Source of the DNA: Gorsachius magnificus
Taxonomy: Eukaryota > Chordata > Aves > Pelecaniformes > Ardeidae
DNA: 64,000 bases
NCBI GenBank assembly: GCA_034008185.1
Contig: CM067084.1
Span: forward strand, 13,907,385-13,971,384
Reading direction: 5' to 3'
Shown: positions 1 through 13,100 of the stretch, piece after piece
How positions within the stretch are numbered: position 1 is the first letter of the stretch
How the letters are laid out: every line of letters starts with the position of its first letter
The notes under the pieces: generated by a model
Database searches by the model: none
What the model saw: the letters and a program-made list of their open reading frames with translations, nothing else
What the model was told of the DNA's origin: nothing
Position numbers and translations under genes: made by a program

Positions 1-985
1 AGAGACAGACAAAACCCACAAAGTTTCAGTCAGTAATACAAAGTGATGCCAGTACTGAGAAAAAGTTAAAAAAACCCAAACAAACCCACCCATGAATGGC
101 TGCTAGATTTCTAACTTTCCATGCCAATCACTTGTCACTTTCTTTGTTCCTACCAAGGAAGAGTGAAGTAAGAGGCAGAATCTTGCAGAGTTCTGCGGCT
201 AAGGATTTTCTCACAGAAGTCAAGATAATGCACTGTAAGTTCAGTGATTTGCTTTTTATACATTACTACAGACTAAGTGAAATGCTAACAGAATGTCAAA
301 GCCATAGTTACATAGTACTGATAATCTCTGATACAGTAACACAAGATGATTTTATCCTTGGATGCTAAAGCATAGCTCAACCTACTGAATCATAGATCCT
401 GGGACAGCAGGACAGACCTCCGCAGGTGTGCAATGCATTGCTAGAAAGCAACACAAAGGAAGTAGCAGACTTCAATATTTCAAGTCTACTGTATTTTCTA
501 GGCTTTAACAAGAGTTACCAGTGACCAACAGAATAGTTTGAGATACAACTGTCCCATAGAGGAGTAAGCAGAAAGACTTAGGTTAAAGACTAATTTCCAG
601 ACACATTTTAAAGACAACAATGTGACTTTAACCACTTCAGGTACACAATGAACCATTCAAATGTGTTCAATATATGAAATGTTTAGAAGGGAGAAAATAT
701 GCGTCACTGTCTACAAACATAAAAAGACTGAGAAGCACATTAATTTCTTGAAAGTGAAAAAATACTGAGGAGAGCCTTATTTTCTGCTTGTATTTATCAA
801 AGAGCTATTAGCCATGGAATGCCACTCACTGGAGGTTGTGTCAAAGAGGAAAAGACGACTCAGAGCATGGCAGGTTTTGCATATTCTAAGATAACTGGTT
901 GTAATTATTGGCAGTGCAATCCACGAACTAGTCCTACTCATGTCTTTATATTTAATCAAATTGCAAGCTGGCTCGCTCGTCTTAC
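1..985 (-). other. Last visible CLGN intron, no exon recognised
   Basis: I read this stretch on the minus strand for the remaining acidic, basic-ended tail of calmegin and found no acceptor plus acidic open frame and no calmegin-like stop. It is AT-rich intron-like sequence. The final CLGN exon(s) and 3' UTR should lie left of position 1. Confidence 0.6.
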
Positions 986-1130
986 CATCTTCAGCAGTAT
1001 CTTCATTTTCTTTTTCTTCTTCTAATTCTATTTCATCATCTTCTAACTCCTCTCTCTCTTGTTTTAGTTCTCCCTTCGTAATTTGCTTAGATATATCAGG
1101 TTTTTTGAAGTCAATATCTTCATCTGTTTT
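986..1130 (-). CDS. CLGN: CLGN acidic cytosolic tail exon (last one visible)
   Basis: 145 nt starting [20 protein letters not shown] and ending in a run of Glu and Asp. Calmegin and calnexin tails are similarly acidic. Donor GATG|GTAAG in phase 1 shows that at least one more coding exon follows to the left. Confidence 0.88.
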
Positions 1131-4100
1131 CTATAACAAATTAAAAATCAATTTACATTTAAACTCAAAGAACTGAACACAACAGCCACTGTAAGCTAAG
1201 TAATATCAATGGCACATTAAAAGTGCTTATTGTTGCACAGATGCTAAGAGTTTTCAAATAAAGTATTAAAAATAAAACCAAATAAAAATATAGTAAATTT
1301 CTCTAACCTTTGCTGGCCAGCAGAACAACACACCTAGACCAACGGGGAGAGCTAAAGTCAAGATGTAAAGAATCCAGAGCCATGGGTGGTCTTCCGCAGC
1401 AGTCACCAGTTGAGTAAACATACCGGGCTATGTTAAAAACAATTTAAAAAAAAAAAAGTTGCATTTACATCCCTCTCAACACTTCAATAAGTTTATAAAG
1501 AGCACTGTATATATTTTAAGCTTTCTGTTGCCCTTCTTTGCCTTTGTTTTTTAATGACTAAAACAATATTGGATTTCAATACTAGTGAAGTAACAACTTG
1601 ACAGATTGCAAATAAACAGCAGGTGCTAAGAAGGAATAAACCTGGTATTCCAAACATACTAGACTGGCCACTACTCCATTTTGTAAAGCAACATTGGGAG
1701 TCTTGGCAACCTCGCACTTTACACCCTTCCCAGCTACTCTATTTTTTTCCCCACGCTATGCTAACTCAGCTGAAAGCTCCTAAAGCATAGAGAACCTCAG
1801 AGCAGCAGCCAGCCTCTTGAAGAGCAATGTCTTGCTCCATCTGTCTTACTACCTCATTCCCTCCTTTGACAGCCAATTTTTCAGGGTGTAAATTGTCCTC
1901 CCAGCCCAGTTCTGACTTACACAGTAGGTAGGCAAGTGCTTGGTCCAGTAAGACCTCTGGAAAGGGTATGTCAGCAACTAAGGTAGGAAGTTTGAGGGGC
2001 ACAGTGGAGTGAGGGGACTCAAGTGTATACAGGTATAGATACAGGTCCAGACATAGAATCATAGAATCACCTCAGTTGGAAAAGACCTTTAAGATCATTG
2101 AGTCCAACCGTTAACCTAGCACTGCCATCCCACCACTAAACCATGTCCCTAAGCACCTCATCTACCCGGCTTTTAAATACCTCCAGGGATGAGGACTCCA
2201 CCACCTCCCTGGGCAGCCCATTCCAGAGCCTGACAACCCTCTCGGTGAAGAAGTTTCTCCTAATGTCTAGCCTAAACCTGCCCTGGTGCAGCTTCAAGCC
2301 ATTCCCCCTCGTCCTATCGTCTGTTACCAGGGAGAAGAGGCCGACCCCCACCTCACTGCACCCTCCTGTCAGGCAGTTGTAGAGGGCGATCAGGTCTCCC
2401 CTCAGCCTCCTCTGCTCCAGACTAAACAACCCCAGTTCCCTCAGCCGCTCCTCGTATGACTTGTGTTCCAGACCCCTCACCAGCTTGGTTGCTCTCCTCT
2501 GGACATGTTCCAGCAGCAACATAAACCCAAACATTTCAGAAAAGGGCAAGGTTGTGGGAGGAGGTGGCTTTCCTAATTGCATTGGACAGAATGCGACAAA
2601 CAGCAGCTGTCAGGAATTGGCCACCTTTGCCACCAACCCACCATTTCTTTCCCACAACTACGGGCCTGCTCTTGCCACTGAATCAAAGAAAATATAGGAC
2701 TCTTCAAAAGAATTGTAGCCAGTAAAGGCAGCCACTAGAGGGGCTCACAATCCCATATGTCAGGACAAGTTCGTCCTACAGCATAGGAAAGAGATCTAGA
2801 AAAAAAACGTGGCAGCTGGCCAAGTGCAGTATACAAACAAAATGCACACATGGAAACAGAAGCAGAAGAACAGATGCAACTCCATAAACATACGTGCACT
2901 ATTTTCAGAGCTGCATAATATATATCTAAGCAGCCAAAGGCCTAAAATTATTAAACAGAAAAAAATACATGACTATTTATCCGTTCTTCATGGGTGGGAA
3001 TCGTCTAAAGAACATATATAATGGAGTCAGCCACAAGTGAAAAGAAAAAAAAAAAAGTCTGAGAGTGTAAGTAACTCAGTTTCCATTTGCTGACAGGCAC
3101 TGAATTTCTAGCATCACCACGAACAGCAGAAGACCATGAACTGTAATGAAGCCAATCTCTCAGTAGGTGTTTAAGTAAAAAGTTGTACCCTTTTGATTTC
3201 AAGAGGATATTGGTCTGGGAAAGGTAAAAAGCCAAACTATGAGAAAAAAAACAAACTATCATAGTTACTCATTCAGATTATTAATTGCAGACAAATAAAC
3301 ATTCTGTCAGCATTAACTGACAGAAAATTCTTCCAACAGCACATCTTCCTCACTACTTTTGGGTATCAAGAACACAGTAAAGTTTATACCTCATTAGCAC
3401 TTGCTACTAATTTCTTCAAGCCCCAGCCATCTGCTGCCCAACGATCTGCTACTTCTTTTTCTGAACATATAATGAAGTTATCAAAGTAGATATCAGATGT
3501 CATAGACCAGAGTTCTAAACCAATAGCACTGACAGTGGTCATCCTGAATGGGTGAAGGTCTTCAAAATAGTCTGGGTTCGGTATTTTCCGAGGGCTCCAG
3601 ATTCCCTTTTAAGGAAAAAAAAGTAATCACATTACCTATACCTCACTAAAACCAAATTTTAAAATATTTAGAACTTCCTGACTATTTAAAATGCATTATT
3701 TCAAAAGACAAGCAGCAAAGTTTAACCTACATAAAAACAGAACAGGAAATAACCCATAGGATTTTGGCAGATGGGTCTCAATTTTCTGGCTTAGGGCAGA
3801 CCTCTTGAAACTAATTTTTGTTGTCCATACAGGGTTACAGTAATAACTGACTGTACAAAGCATCTCTGTTCCTCCTGGCACTGGTGATTCCAGCACAGTC
3901 TTTGCAAAGTTCCTACAGCAAGTCTATGAAACAAATTTCCTAATACAGCAGGAAAATAAGGCATTAATATTACTTCTTCCTCTAGTCTCTCCTTATGTAA
4001 TATATAGCTTTGGCTTTTGTTCATCAATATAGCACATACATTTTTGGAAAGGCACTGGTCAGTATTTTGTGGCCAGTGATGGAATCTTCTGAGGTAAGCA

Positions 4101-7100
4101 TCTATTGGCTGGTGGCCTCAGACTGCAGGGGAACTACATCCCATGAGCCACAGTCCCTTCCAGTATATACATACGTACATATATATATAAACTGACAGCT
4201 ACTGTAATGAGAAAATTCAGCCTTATGATACCTGTGCAAATTAGAGCCAAATTTTGTTTACAAATGTGCATAGGATTTTAAGCTCAAAGAAATGAAATTT
4301 AAGTACTCCCCAGCCATAATTAATACAAAGTATATGTCTCTAATATCCAACTGATTACCTCCTATATCTGGAGGGGAAGAGGGGAATTTAGTTATCCAAA
4401 ATCGATGCTTCCCCTAGAATTGAACTAGTAAGTCAACCTGCTTACTGAAAGGCTTCATTTTTAATAAAAAAGAGTTAATTTAAAAGGCCCACACTTAAAA
4501 CCCCAATAAAAAATGAGAAGTATTTCATTAAATGACAACACAATTCAGAATACAATTCTACAGTGCATATAAGTAAACAGTACCAGTGCAAATTGTTTCA
4601 AAAGCAACTTTTAACAGAGAAACTGTTTTAATAGAGGAAGCATTTCTATTTTCTAGTACACTTAAATGAAAAAAAGCAAATTAAATACAAAAAACCTCAA
4701 AATGTTTAGTGAGGATATTCAGACTCATTCTAAAACATGAACATACTGTAAAAAAGCTTAGATGAATACACTACTTTGATTTGCCTACTCCATTGAACTT
4801 TGTACCTTTTAACAAAGACCTACCATATTGCTATTACCTGATAGTTAGGATTATCTATCATAGGTGCTTTCCATTTTCCTTTATAGTTTGGGTTATTCTT
4901 CATGGGACGCACCCAGTGTCCACAACCAGGCGCAGTCTCACACTTTGGATTAGGGATCTGAGGGGCTTCCCATTCCCCATCCATTTCTTCATCCCTACAG
5001 AAAAAGAAAAAAAAAAAATTACAGATCAGACTGCTCTGAACACTAGCAGTCAGTCTGAAGTTAGGGTCCGTACCCAACATTTTGCTATAGCAACCTCAGA
5101 ATTTTGACCAGCTCACAGAACTTTACCCAACAGTATAAACACTTTTTTTTTTTTTGAGGAGTGCTACACTTTTTTTTTTTTAAAAAGTCACATGTTCATA
5201 ACTACCACAGCATGATTGAATGAAATTATAATCCTGCATTTACAGACAGCTTGAAACACTTCTCCTAAGATGCTTATAGAACCCTTTGAGACTATTGTGT
5301 AATGAATTCAAGCTGTCACCTTAAACTGTTTCATGGTTTAACACCGTAGCAAGTTCTTTCAAAGGGGTCCTTCATATTCTGTTTTTGTTTGTTTATCTTC
5401 AGAAAACAAAAGGCAATCGATCTGTTTAAGCTTTTCTAAAAGTAGCTCCTCCAAACACCAAATATTTGGCCACACCTTACACATTCCAACTTACTACCTC
5501 AAAAGACAATGAGATTTGGATTGACTTCTGATCCACAGCTCCTAACTTGCAACAGAGAATAGGCAGGCTTATCTACAAGACACATTAACAACCTCCACTT
5601 CTTGATCAAGTTCTTACCAGTCCTTTGGTTTTTTTGCACTAGGGTCTGGAACATACTGTGGTTCATCATCAAGCCATCCCTCAGGCTTAACAGCATCGGG
5701 ATCTTCTATTTTGGAAGGCTCATCTTCATCCCTTCAATTACAGACTTACATTAGAAATACAAGAGCCTGACATCGAACAAATGTTCTGTTCAGAGGTCTG
5801 TAACTGGCATGACAGGGATGATTTTCAAAGGCACAACAGAATTAGACACACTGATCATGAGAATTAGACATCCAATTATCTGTTTATAACTATCTGAATT
5901 ATATTTACATTGCTCCAAAGTACTACGTAGCCCACATATTGCTGCCATCAGCTGGCAGGTGTCAGTCAGGTGTTCCCATTAATTTTTTCCCTTCTTCCTG
6001 AGTTGCTGTATGAACAGTAGAAGGAAGTAGAAATCACTGAATATAAGTTAAGACTATATGGTTAAAAACCCCACGCTTTTCCTAACCTTTCAGGTATAGT
6101 CATCTTAGTTATTAATTGCAACCATGGAGGGTACAAATCAGCAAAAAGCACAATTACTTCTTTCCTTAGAAGATGACCAGATCCTTGTACCGACCTCAGT
6201 TATGTTTTCAAACTTTAGTGCTTTTAGTAGTGAAACACATCCCAATTGTCATTAGCAAAAAACCAAAATAAAACCAGTCAAGTCTTTCAAATTAATAACC
6301 TGCATGTACGGATAAAAATGTTCTACTTACCAGTCATCTGGTTTGACAGCATTTGGATCAGGTATTTTTGGTCTCTCATCCCAGTCATCAGGCTTCTTAT
6401 CACTAGGATCATCTATTTCTTTGGGAGGGTTTATTGGAGGAACCATATCCTCAAGAAGACTGCCTTTACTGACAACCGATTGGTCGATTAACATTTCAAA
6501 CGTATCATCTGGTTTTAGCACTAAATTGGAGAAATTTGTATTAAAGAAATAAGGGAAGCATTCTACAAATATCTTTAACCAAAACCTATATAATGAGCAC
6601 AGTCTTAGACAACTAACAGCAAACAGGATCCTCGCTAGCAGAACAGGAGACACGACTCCCCACCCAGGTACTGGATCTGGACACAAAACATTATAAAGTT
6701 GCTACTGTGGGGATGTATGACCAGTGTCAGGCCCCCCCCCAACAAAACCTCTAGCTAATTCAATTACTGAAACACATCCAAGCACATTCTAAGAGATTTT
6801 TCAAAAACCTACCACTTGGCCTGAATTCTGCTTTATTTATTTATTTTAAAACACAATGAAAGACAAACCTCTGCCCCAAAAGGCACCTCTGCTATCAAAT
6901 TACAATTTAACACCTGAAAGCATGGAAACACAAGAACTGCCTCAGTAACACAGCTAAAGATCATTAAAGCAATGTTTTCTCTGATTCAAACCTGACAGCC
7001 ATTTCCCTCAAATGCCAGACTACAAATACAGAAAATTCTCTTCAATTGTTTAAGTATTTTAGCAAGCTGAGTAACTGAGAAGCTGGGGTCACAGAAGTGA

Positions 7101-10100
7101 GCAGCGTCAGACTCTGTAACAGACTGTTGTATCCAGATCCATTTCTAATGACCAGTGAGCACATTTGCAAGTGCTTAACAAGTATATTCAAATGTTCATT
7201 CAACACAACAAAGACTTTTAATTCAAAGTAAATACTATTTCACTTTTATGACAGTTTTATGAAAAGGGGTGATGAAAACCAGACTGACTGTCTTACAATA
7301 ACAGCTTGATAATCTCTAACAAAGCTCTTTCAGTTTTCAACAGTATTAAAATATCCACAAATGCAAAAATTAAACCCCCATATCACTTCAGATACAACAC
7401 AAAAAAAAATCGATTGTTAAACTTATGTTATCAGTCACATAATGCATTAGAATCACACAGCTCTAGGGAGTCTAGTTGAAGAATTACAACGGAATAAATG
7501 CAATCCCAGTTTAAGTATCTTTAATCAGAATTTCTAATGAACAGCCCAAATACAGGAACACATGCATTCCTTTACCATATGAATAGTGGTTTGTTACCCT
7601 TATATCTAAAAGTGAAAGTTTGCTATGCCAAATTTATTTTAAAGAACAGTAAGCTTGCCCATGGCACGGCAGTTGAATATGCCTTCCACTATTATTCAGT
7701 GAAGTTCAGAACAGCAGTCAATTTTGCTGGATTTGCAGCATGCCACAGATTAGCCCATTCTTCTCTGATTATTTATTCTTCCTCAGAAATTAGAAAAAGG
7801 GGGGGAAAAAACCTAAGAAAAGAAACTTTCACCTGTTATACCATTCATTGGTACAGAAAGAGATGTCACACGAATTAGAACCAGCCCATATTCATTCATC
7901 TTCAGAGAATGCAGTAACATTATCTGTTCACACACACCGCTGCAGATGCAGGTGTTAGCGTGAACTCTTAACATGTGGAGGAGAGTTGCGTGCCGCATGC
8001 TTCGGATTTAACTGAATTCCTGTGAACTCTGATGCCTTCCTACAATATTGGATGGTTGTGGGGTTTTTCATGTCTTTCCTAAAAATATTTTTATCATAGT
8101 AAGTACTGAAAGTTTTAATTCTTCATGCTAAAGGCTGGCCCGGGCTGATAGGTCTTTTCCTGTAATTGAATATTAAACAGCAGCATTTCAAAGCCACTTT
8201 TATGTCCTGCACTTAAGCCCAGTCATTAAACCACTTAAGCCCAAATTGTTAAGCAACCACCCCTCATAATTCACAGGCTATTACAAACAAAAAAGCAGAT
8301 TCAATAGACTCAAAGCTTCAGTGGACAGAAACACATTTTTAATCTCTCCTTTCCAATTTAAAGTTGTAAGAATTAAACAATACCTAGAGTATATAGATGC
8401 GTCTTCTTGTCCAAATAGAATTTTTTTAGGTCTACGTCAGGACGCTTTGCATGTTTTTCATCATACTCTCCAGTTTTAGGATTCTTATGTCTGAAGATAA
8501 AGTGTAGTTTGTAATCTTCTCCACATTTATCTGGTCCAAACATAACAGTATAAGGTGTTTTGTCAAAAAAGTATTCCTGTAGAAGCGAGAAAGCTGAGCA
8601 TGTGTTATACTGTACATTTTATGAAGCCGTTTTGGGTACTTCCTTTCCTTGATGCTGTGGCATACAGCATCTCTACCTTTTTCTAAAAGATAACTGAAAA
8701 CCAGCAGGATAAATCATGAAAGGAACTGAACAGTCCTTTTGAGTTGCTGGGTGCTCTCTGTTCTTTGGGAACAAACTAACCATAGAGATCGCTTAAGCCT
8801 CTTCAAGGGAAGATTAATATATTTATTTAGACCTTACCCTTATGTTAATTGGAATCGCCTGTCACAAATCAAAACACCCAAGTATCTGTAACATTCTACA
8901 AACATTACACTGGAAGATGGAAGGGAACTAGTAACTGTTCTTCAAATCAATTTTATTTTTCAATAAAGATAAAACCCAGGATATTAGTAACCAGTATTTT
9001 ACCAGTTGTCTTGCTCTACATATTTAAACAACAACAATAAACATCCCCAAAAATATCAGATACAGTTATTCTCCTTCAGAGTATGTTGCAGTAAGCTGTT
9101 TAGATATGTCAGTATTTTTCAGTTATTTATATGATTTTTGTATTTAGAGTATGCAGTAACATGCTGCCTTACATTCTTAAGCAATTGCTTGAAGGAAGAA
9201 GACCACTTGATTCCTGGAAGTTTTCTTTTTGAAAGATATGTTCTGATAAAAATGTATTTTTTGAAATGAGTCTGTATTTTTACATTTTTTGAATGCAAAG
9301 CAAAAAACATTTTTACTTTATGCAATACAGAAGTGCATGTATTTTAAGGTCAGTCCCTTTCACAACATTCAACAGTCTTCGGAAAGTGTCACTGCTAAGA
9401 ATTAACAATAATTAACTGACTATGCTAATAGCAACAAGCATATATACAGCATTGAGACATGTCCAATTTTAAAGTTAAAAAAAAAACCCCACAAGAAAAA
9501 GAGAACATTGACTCTTTTAAGTTACCTCATCACACAGCCAGTGAAACTCCAAAAACAGTACAGGATGAATTGTGAGCCAGGCCATAAACAGGCAAATTTT
9601 GCATTTGCGGTCTTCTGGTTTACCTTCTCGTAAGATGACAGATACTGGAGAATTACAGTTTCATCCGTAATTGAGCTGAATATCTTGGTCTGACACCTTC
9701 TTTTAAAATGTAAAACTTTTCAGTTTTACTATCATTTACACATCTTTCCATTATGAAAGACGTCACGCCTCTACGCGCTTTCCTGCAATCTGTATTTTTA
9801 ATACTTATTAGTACTCAAGATACTTGAGCATAAAACACACATGGGCATATAAATTTTAGGAAAAAGGAAGAGCACTAGGAAGTTGCACTAAAGCTTTTAA
9901 TACATCTTACAAATGCTTACAAGCAAGTTCTTATGCATGTCGCCATCTCCCAGACTCTTGCAGAGGTACATAATATCCCTTATATCTCATGAAGAGTCCC
10001 ACTGTTGAGTGGCTCTTCCTGACTGCTGGTTTGCAGGTCAGGTTAAGCAATGTCTTGAGCCTGTCCTGAGCAAGCTCCTCTTCATTTTGCACATACACAG

Positions 10101-13100
10101 GGCATCACACTTCACTGCTTTTCTCCTCAGTACTTGAAAGTCAAGGTTATGGCCTCATGGGTCAAAGCAGCAGCAGTAGACACAGACGTCTCAGGGGGTA
10201 AAAGCACAGATGAAAAATCTTACCCAGAGAGAAAACGATGAATTCTGCCCACGCTCCTGTTACAAGATTTTTCCAGACTATTCCCTATTGTTTTTTCCAT
10301 GAACTTGCCTTTCTAGATTACCAAACCTTGGTGAGCAAATGCTATATAGCCTGATGCATCTCAAACCCAACAACTTCTGTAGTCTATACAGGTTGTAACT
10401 GGGATTGCCTCGCAAACTGCTGTCACTATACTACTGAATGTTGGCTCAGCAATACCAGTTAGCCACAAATCCGTAGCAGTTAGGGTAGTCAGCTTTTAAG
10501 TGGCTACAGCAACCTGCTTCAGGATTGGAAGTACCCTTATCACTTCATGCTTGTACTGCTGCGTCAACACAAGTTCCTCCTAGCTCATGATGTAACATTT
10601 TGGATCCACACTGGTCATTACAAGTCCTATTTTGTAACTGCTGCTATGTGCCAAAAGCACCAGCTCCCATCAAAGCACCTGCAGCAACTGTTGTATACAT
10701 CAGCCATCCCTACTCTGTCAACACAACATTTGCGTTGCACAAGCTCCTAGGCCACAATTCACTGCCAGTTCTGAATGTAAAAATAAACCAAAAAAAAGTT
10801 GCTAAAATATCCTTCATCACAAGCTCGACAGCTTATATCTACACCCCAGCGCAGTGGCAGAAATACTAAAAGCAGAAACAACCAGATCATGTGTGCCAGA
10901 ACTGAGACTTAGAACAGGCAGCATTTTAAGCAAGAAATACCTGATTGCATTGGCATAGTAATAGAGTTTTGCAGACAAGTTTGGAAAGGGCAGGCAAGTT
11001 CACATCTATATTGAGAAACAATCTACAAAATAGGTCCAACATACTAAGGCACTTACTAATTTTTTCACACCTGATTATTCAAACCTTTTCCGGGGGAGAG
11101 AGATTCTCCACCACTTTCAGTTTCTAAATCCATGTTGTGGCCCTAAGATGCCATGTTGTGTGCCATGCAGTAAAAAAATCGTTTCACAAGTTACAAGTTG
11201 AGATTCTATGGCTTCTACTATTGCAGAAAGTCAGACTAAACATATGCAGAAGTCCTTTGTTCTGGATATAAGACATCACTCGTGCAGAACCAAGAGGAGT
11301 ATGTTATCACAGTAAACTCTTCATTCTAACCTTCTGAAACTCACATTTTGAGATTTCTTGTGTGAATATATATCTTAACAGCTTTAAGTTTTTAGACTAC
11401 CTGTAAGTTTCACTAAAATAAATAGAAATTGTAACAAGAATAATGTTATCAAATATTCCACCTGTAAAAAATGCACAACTCCAAAGGTTTTGTGTATATA
11501 TAAAGTATATGTATTATTATCTTGCCCAATCTTGTGCTTAAACATTTGGGAACTTTTTAAGAATTTAGGATGCATTAGGAATTGATTTCATATTGACATT
11601 TCACAAGAACGACTATGCATTCTTCAAATGAACAACTGATAGCAAACATTAAGTAAGAGGACATACCAGATTCAAGTCATCACTACTGGAGAGAAGTTTA
11701 ATATATGCACCACCACAGTCAATGCCTTCTTGAAAATTCACTTCGTATCTGGGCAAAGATAAAGTTAAAAAAAAATTTCCAAGTACCAGACAAATACAAA
11801 TTAACTTCTAATCTGCAGTTCTAATTATGAATACATTACGACTGTGTATTAGTCACTACTGTCAAAACACTTCTACACGGCCAAAAGGTTTTAATTGCCA
11901 CTCAAGCTAATATATCGGCGATGTCAGTCAAAAAACGCCACAGTAGCAGTTGCTACAGTTGGTATCACCAGCAAGAAAAGTTTCAAGGCGGTACCAACCA
12001 ACACGCAAACACCTCAGTGAAGCAGAAACAGGCAAGAGTTCTAGAAAGTTTGTGCCGTCTTTGAAACTGCCCACACGACACACTGAACTTAGCCAGAGGA
12101 GTTAGCTGGATATGTTTAAGTACAACAAAGCAAGTCTGAATATCAGAAAAAAGTAGTGATATTGCCACAGTGCTCATCACCACTAATATTGCTATAATGC
12201 ATTCAAGATTCAAGTTGCTTTTACAGAGCTACACAGAAGTATTCTGTAAGTGTACAACACGGTACTCAAACTACGTATGATTTAGGTCTTTTAGGTAAGA
12301 CCAAAAATTAATTAGCTTTTTCAGTCCCAAAATATTTTAAGAGTTTAAGTATCACTTCTTAGCATTTGTACTACAATCTTACTTGATTATTAAATCATTC
12401 ATACTTACAGTTCTGATAGGTCTGGATATGGTAGGTCAATGCTATATGGAAGTCAGTATTTTTCTACAGGGATTGACATTACTTTGTCTTAAAAAATTTA
12501 AGAATAATAAATATTAAGTAAAAAAATCTGAGGGATTACTTACTGAACAATCAAAGGTTTATTATCAAAAATAAATGCCTTTGTTAGCATAGCTGATATT
12601 GCATGATGCTTTGCCACTGATTTTAACACTAATCCTCTGTCTCCAGGCACTGTGTTTTCTTTCAGCTCTTCTACTTCCCATCTTCCTGAAAGACACACAC
12701 AGAGAGCCTATGAAAAAATCGTAGGCTGGAGTAAAGAAATCATAGCCTTGTTGAAAGCAAAGAGTTAACGGCAAATAAAGACTAATTGCCAATGCAGGGA
12801 AGAAATCTTGATATCTGTTGTCAAAGTTGTTAAACAATAATCATCTAATTCATTATTGGTAATCCTACTGCAGATACAAAACATTACTCAAGTCCAGCCT
12901 ACGCTTCCCCAAACTAACTGCTCTACAGCACTCAAATACAAAGAAAATATTCATGGTACACAAATTTGCGGCTAACATCTATCAAATCAGTGACAGAATG
13001 TTTTAACCAGTACTTTTCAAGAATTGGAAACCACTAGAATTCCAGCTCCACAGTTAGATGATAAAATAAAAACTGCATCATGCCAAAGATCCACCTAACC

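Noticed and set aside
777..959. Minus-strand open frame downstream of the CLGN tail exon as the protein's end
   Set aside because: It does not continue the tail exon's reading frame across its donor and is not acidic or basic like a calmegin tail; it is intron sequence.
2143..2382. Plus-strand open frame as a gene
   Set aside because: It is the antisense shadow of the CR1 ORF2 end on the minus strand; the same holds for the plus frame at 45896.
986..5731. Calnexin (CANX) as the identity of the first gene
   Set aside because: P-domain alone fits either gene, but the segments around the transmembrane helix and tail resemble calmegin, and the neighbour is MGAT4D-like as in the mammalian CLGN locus.
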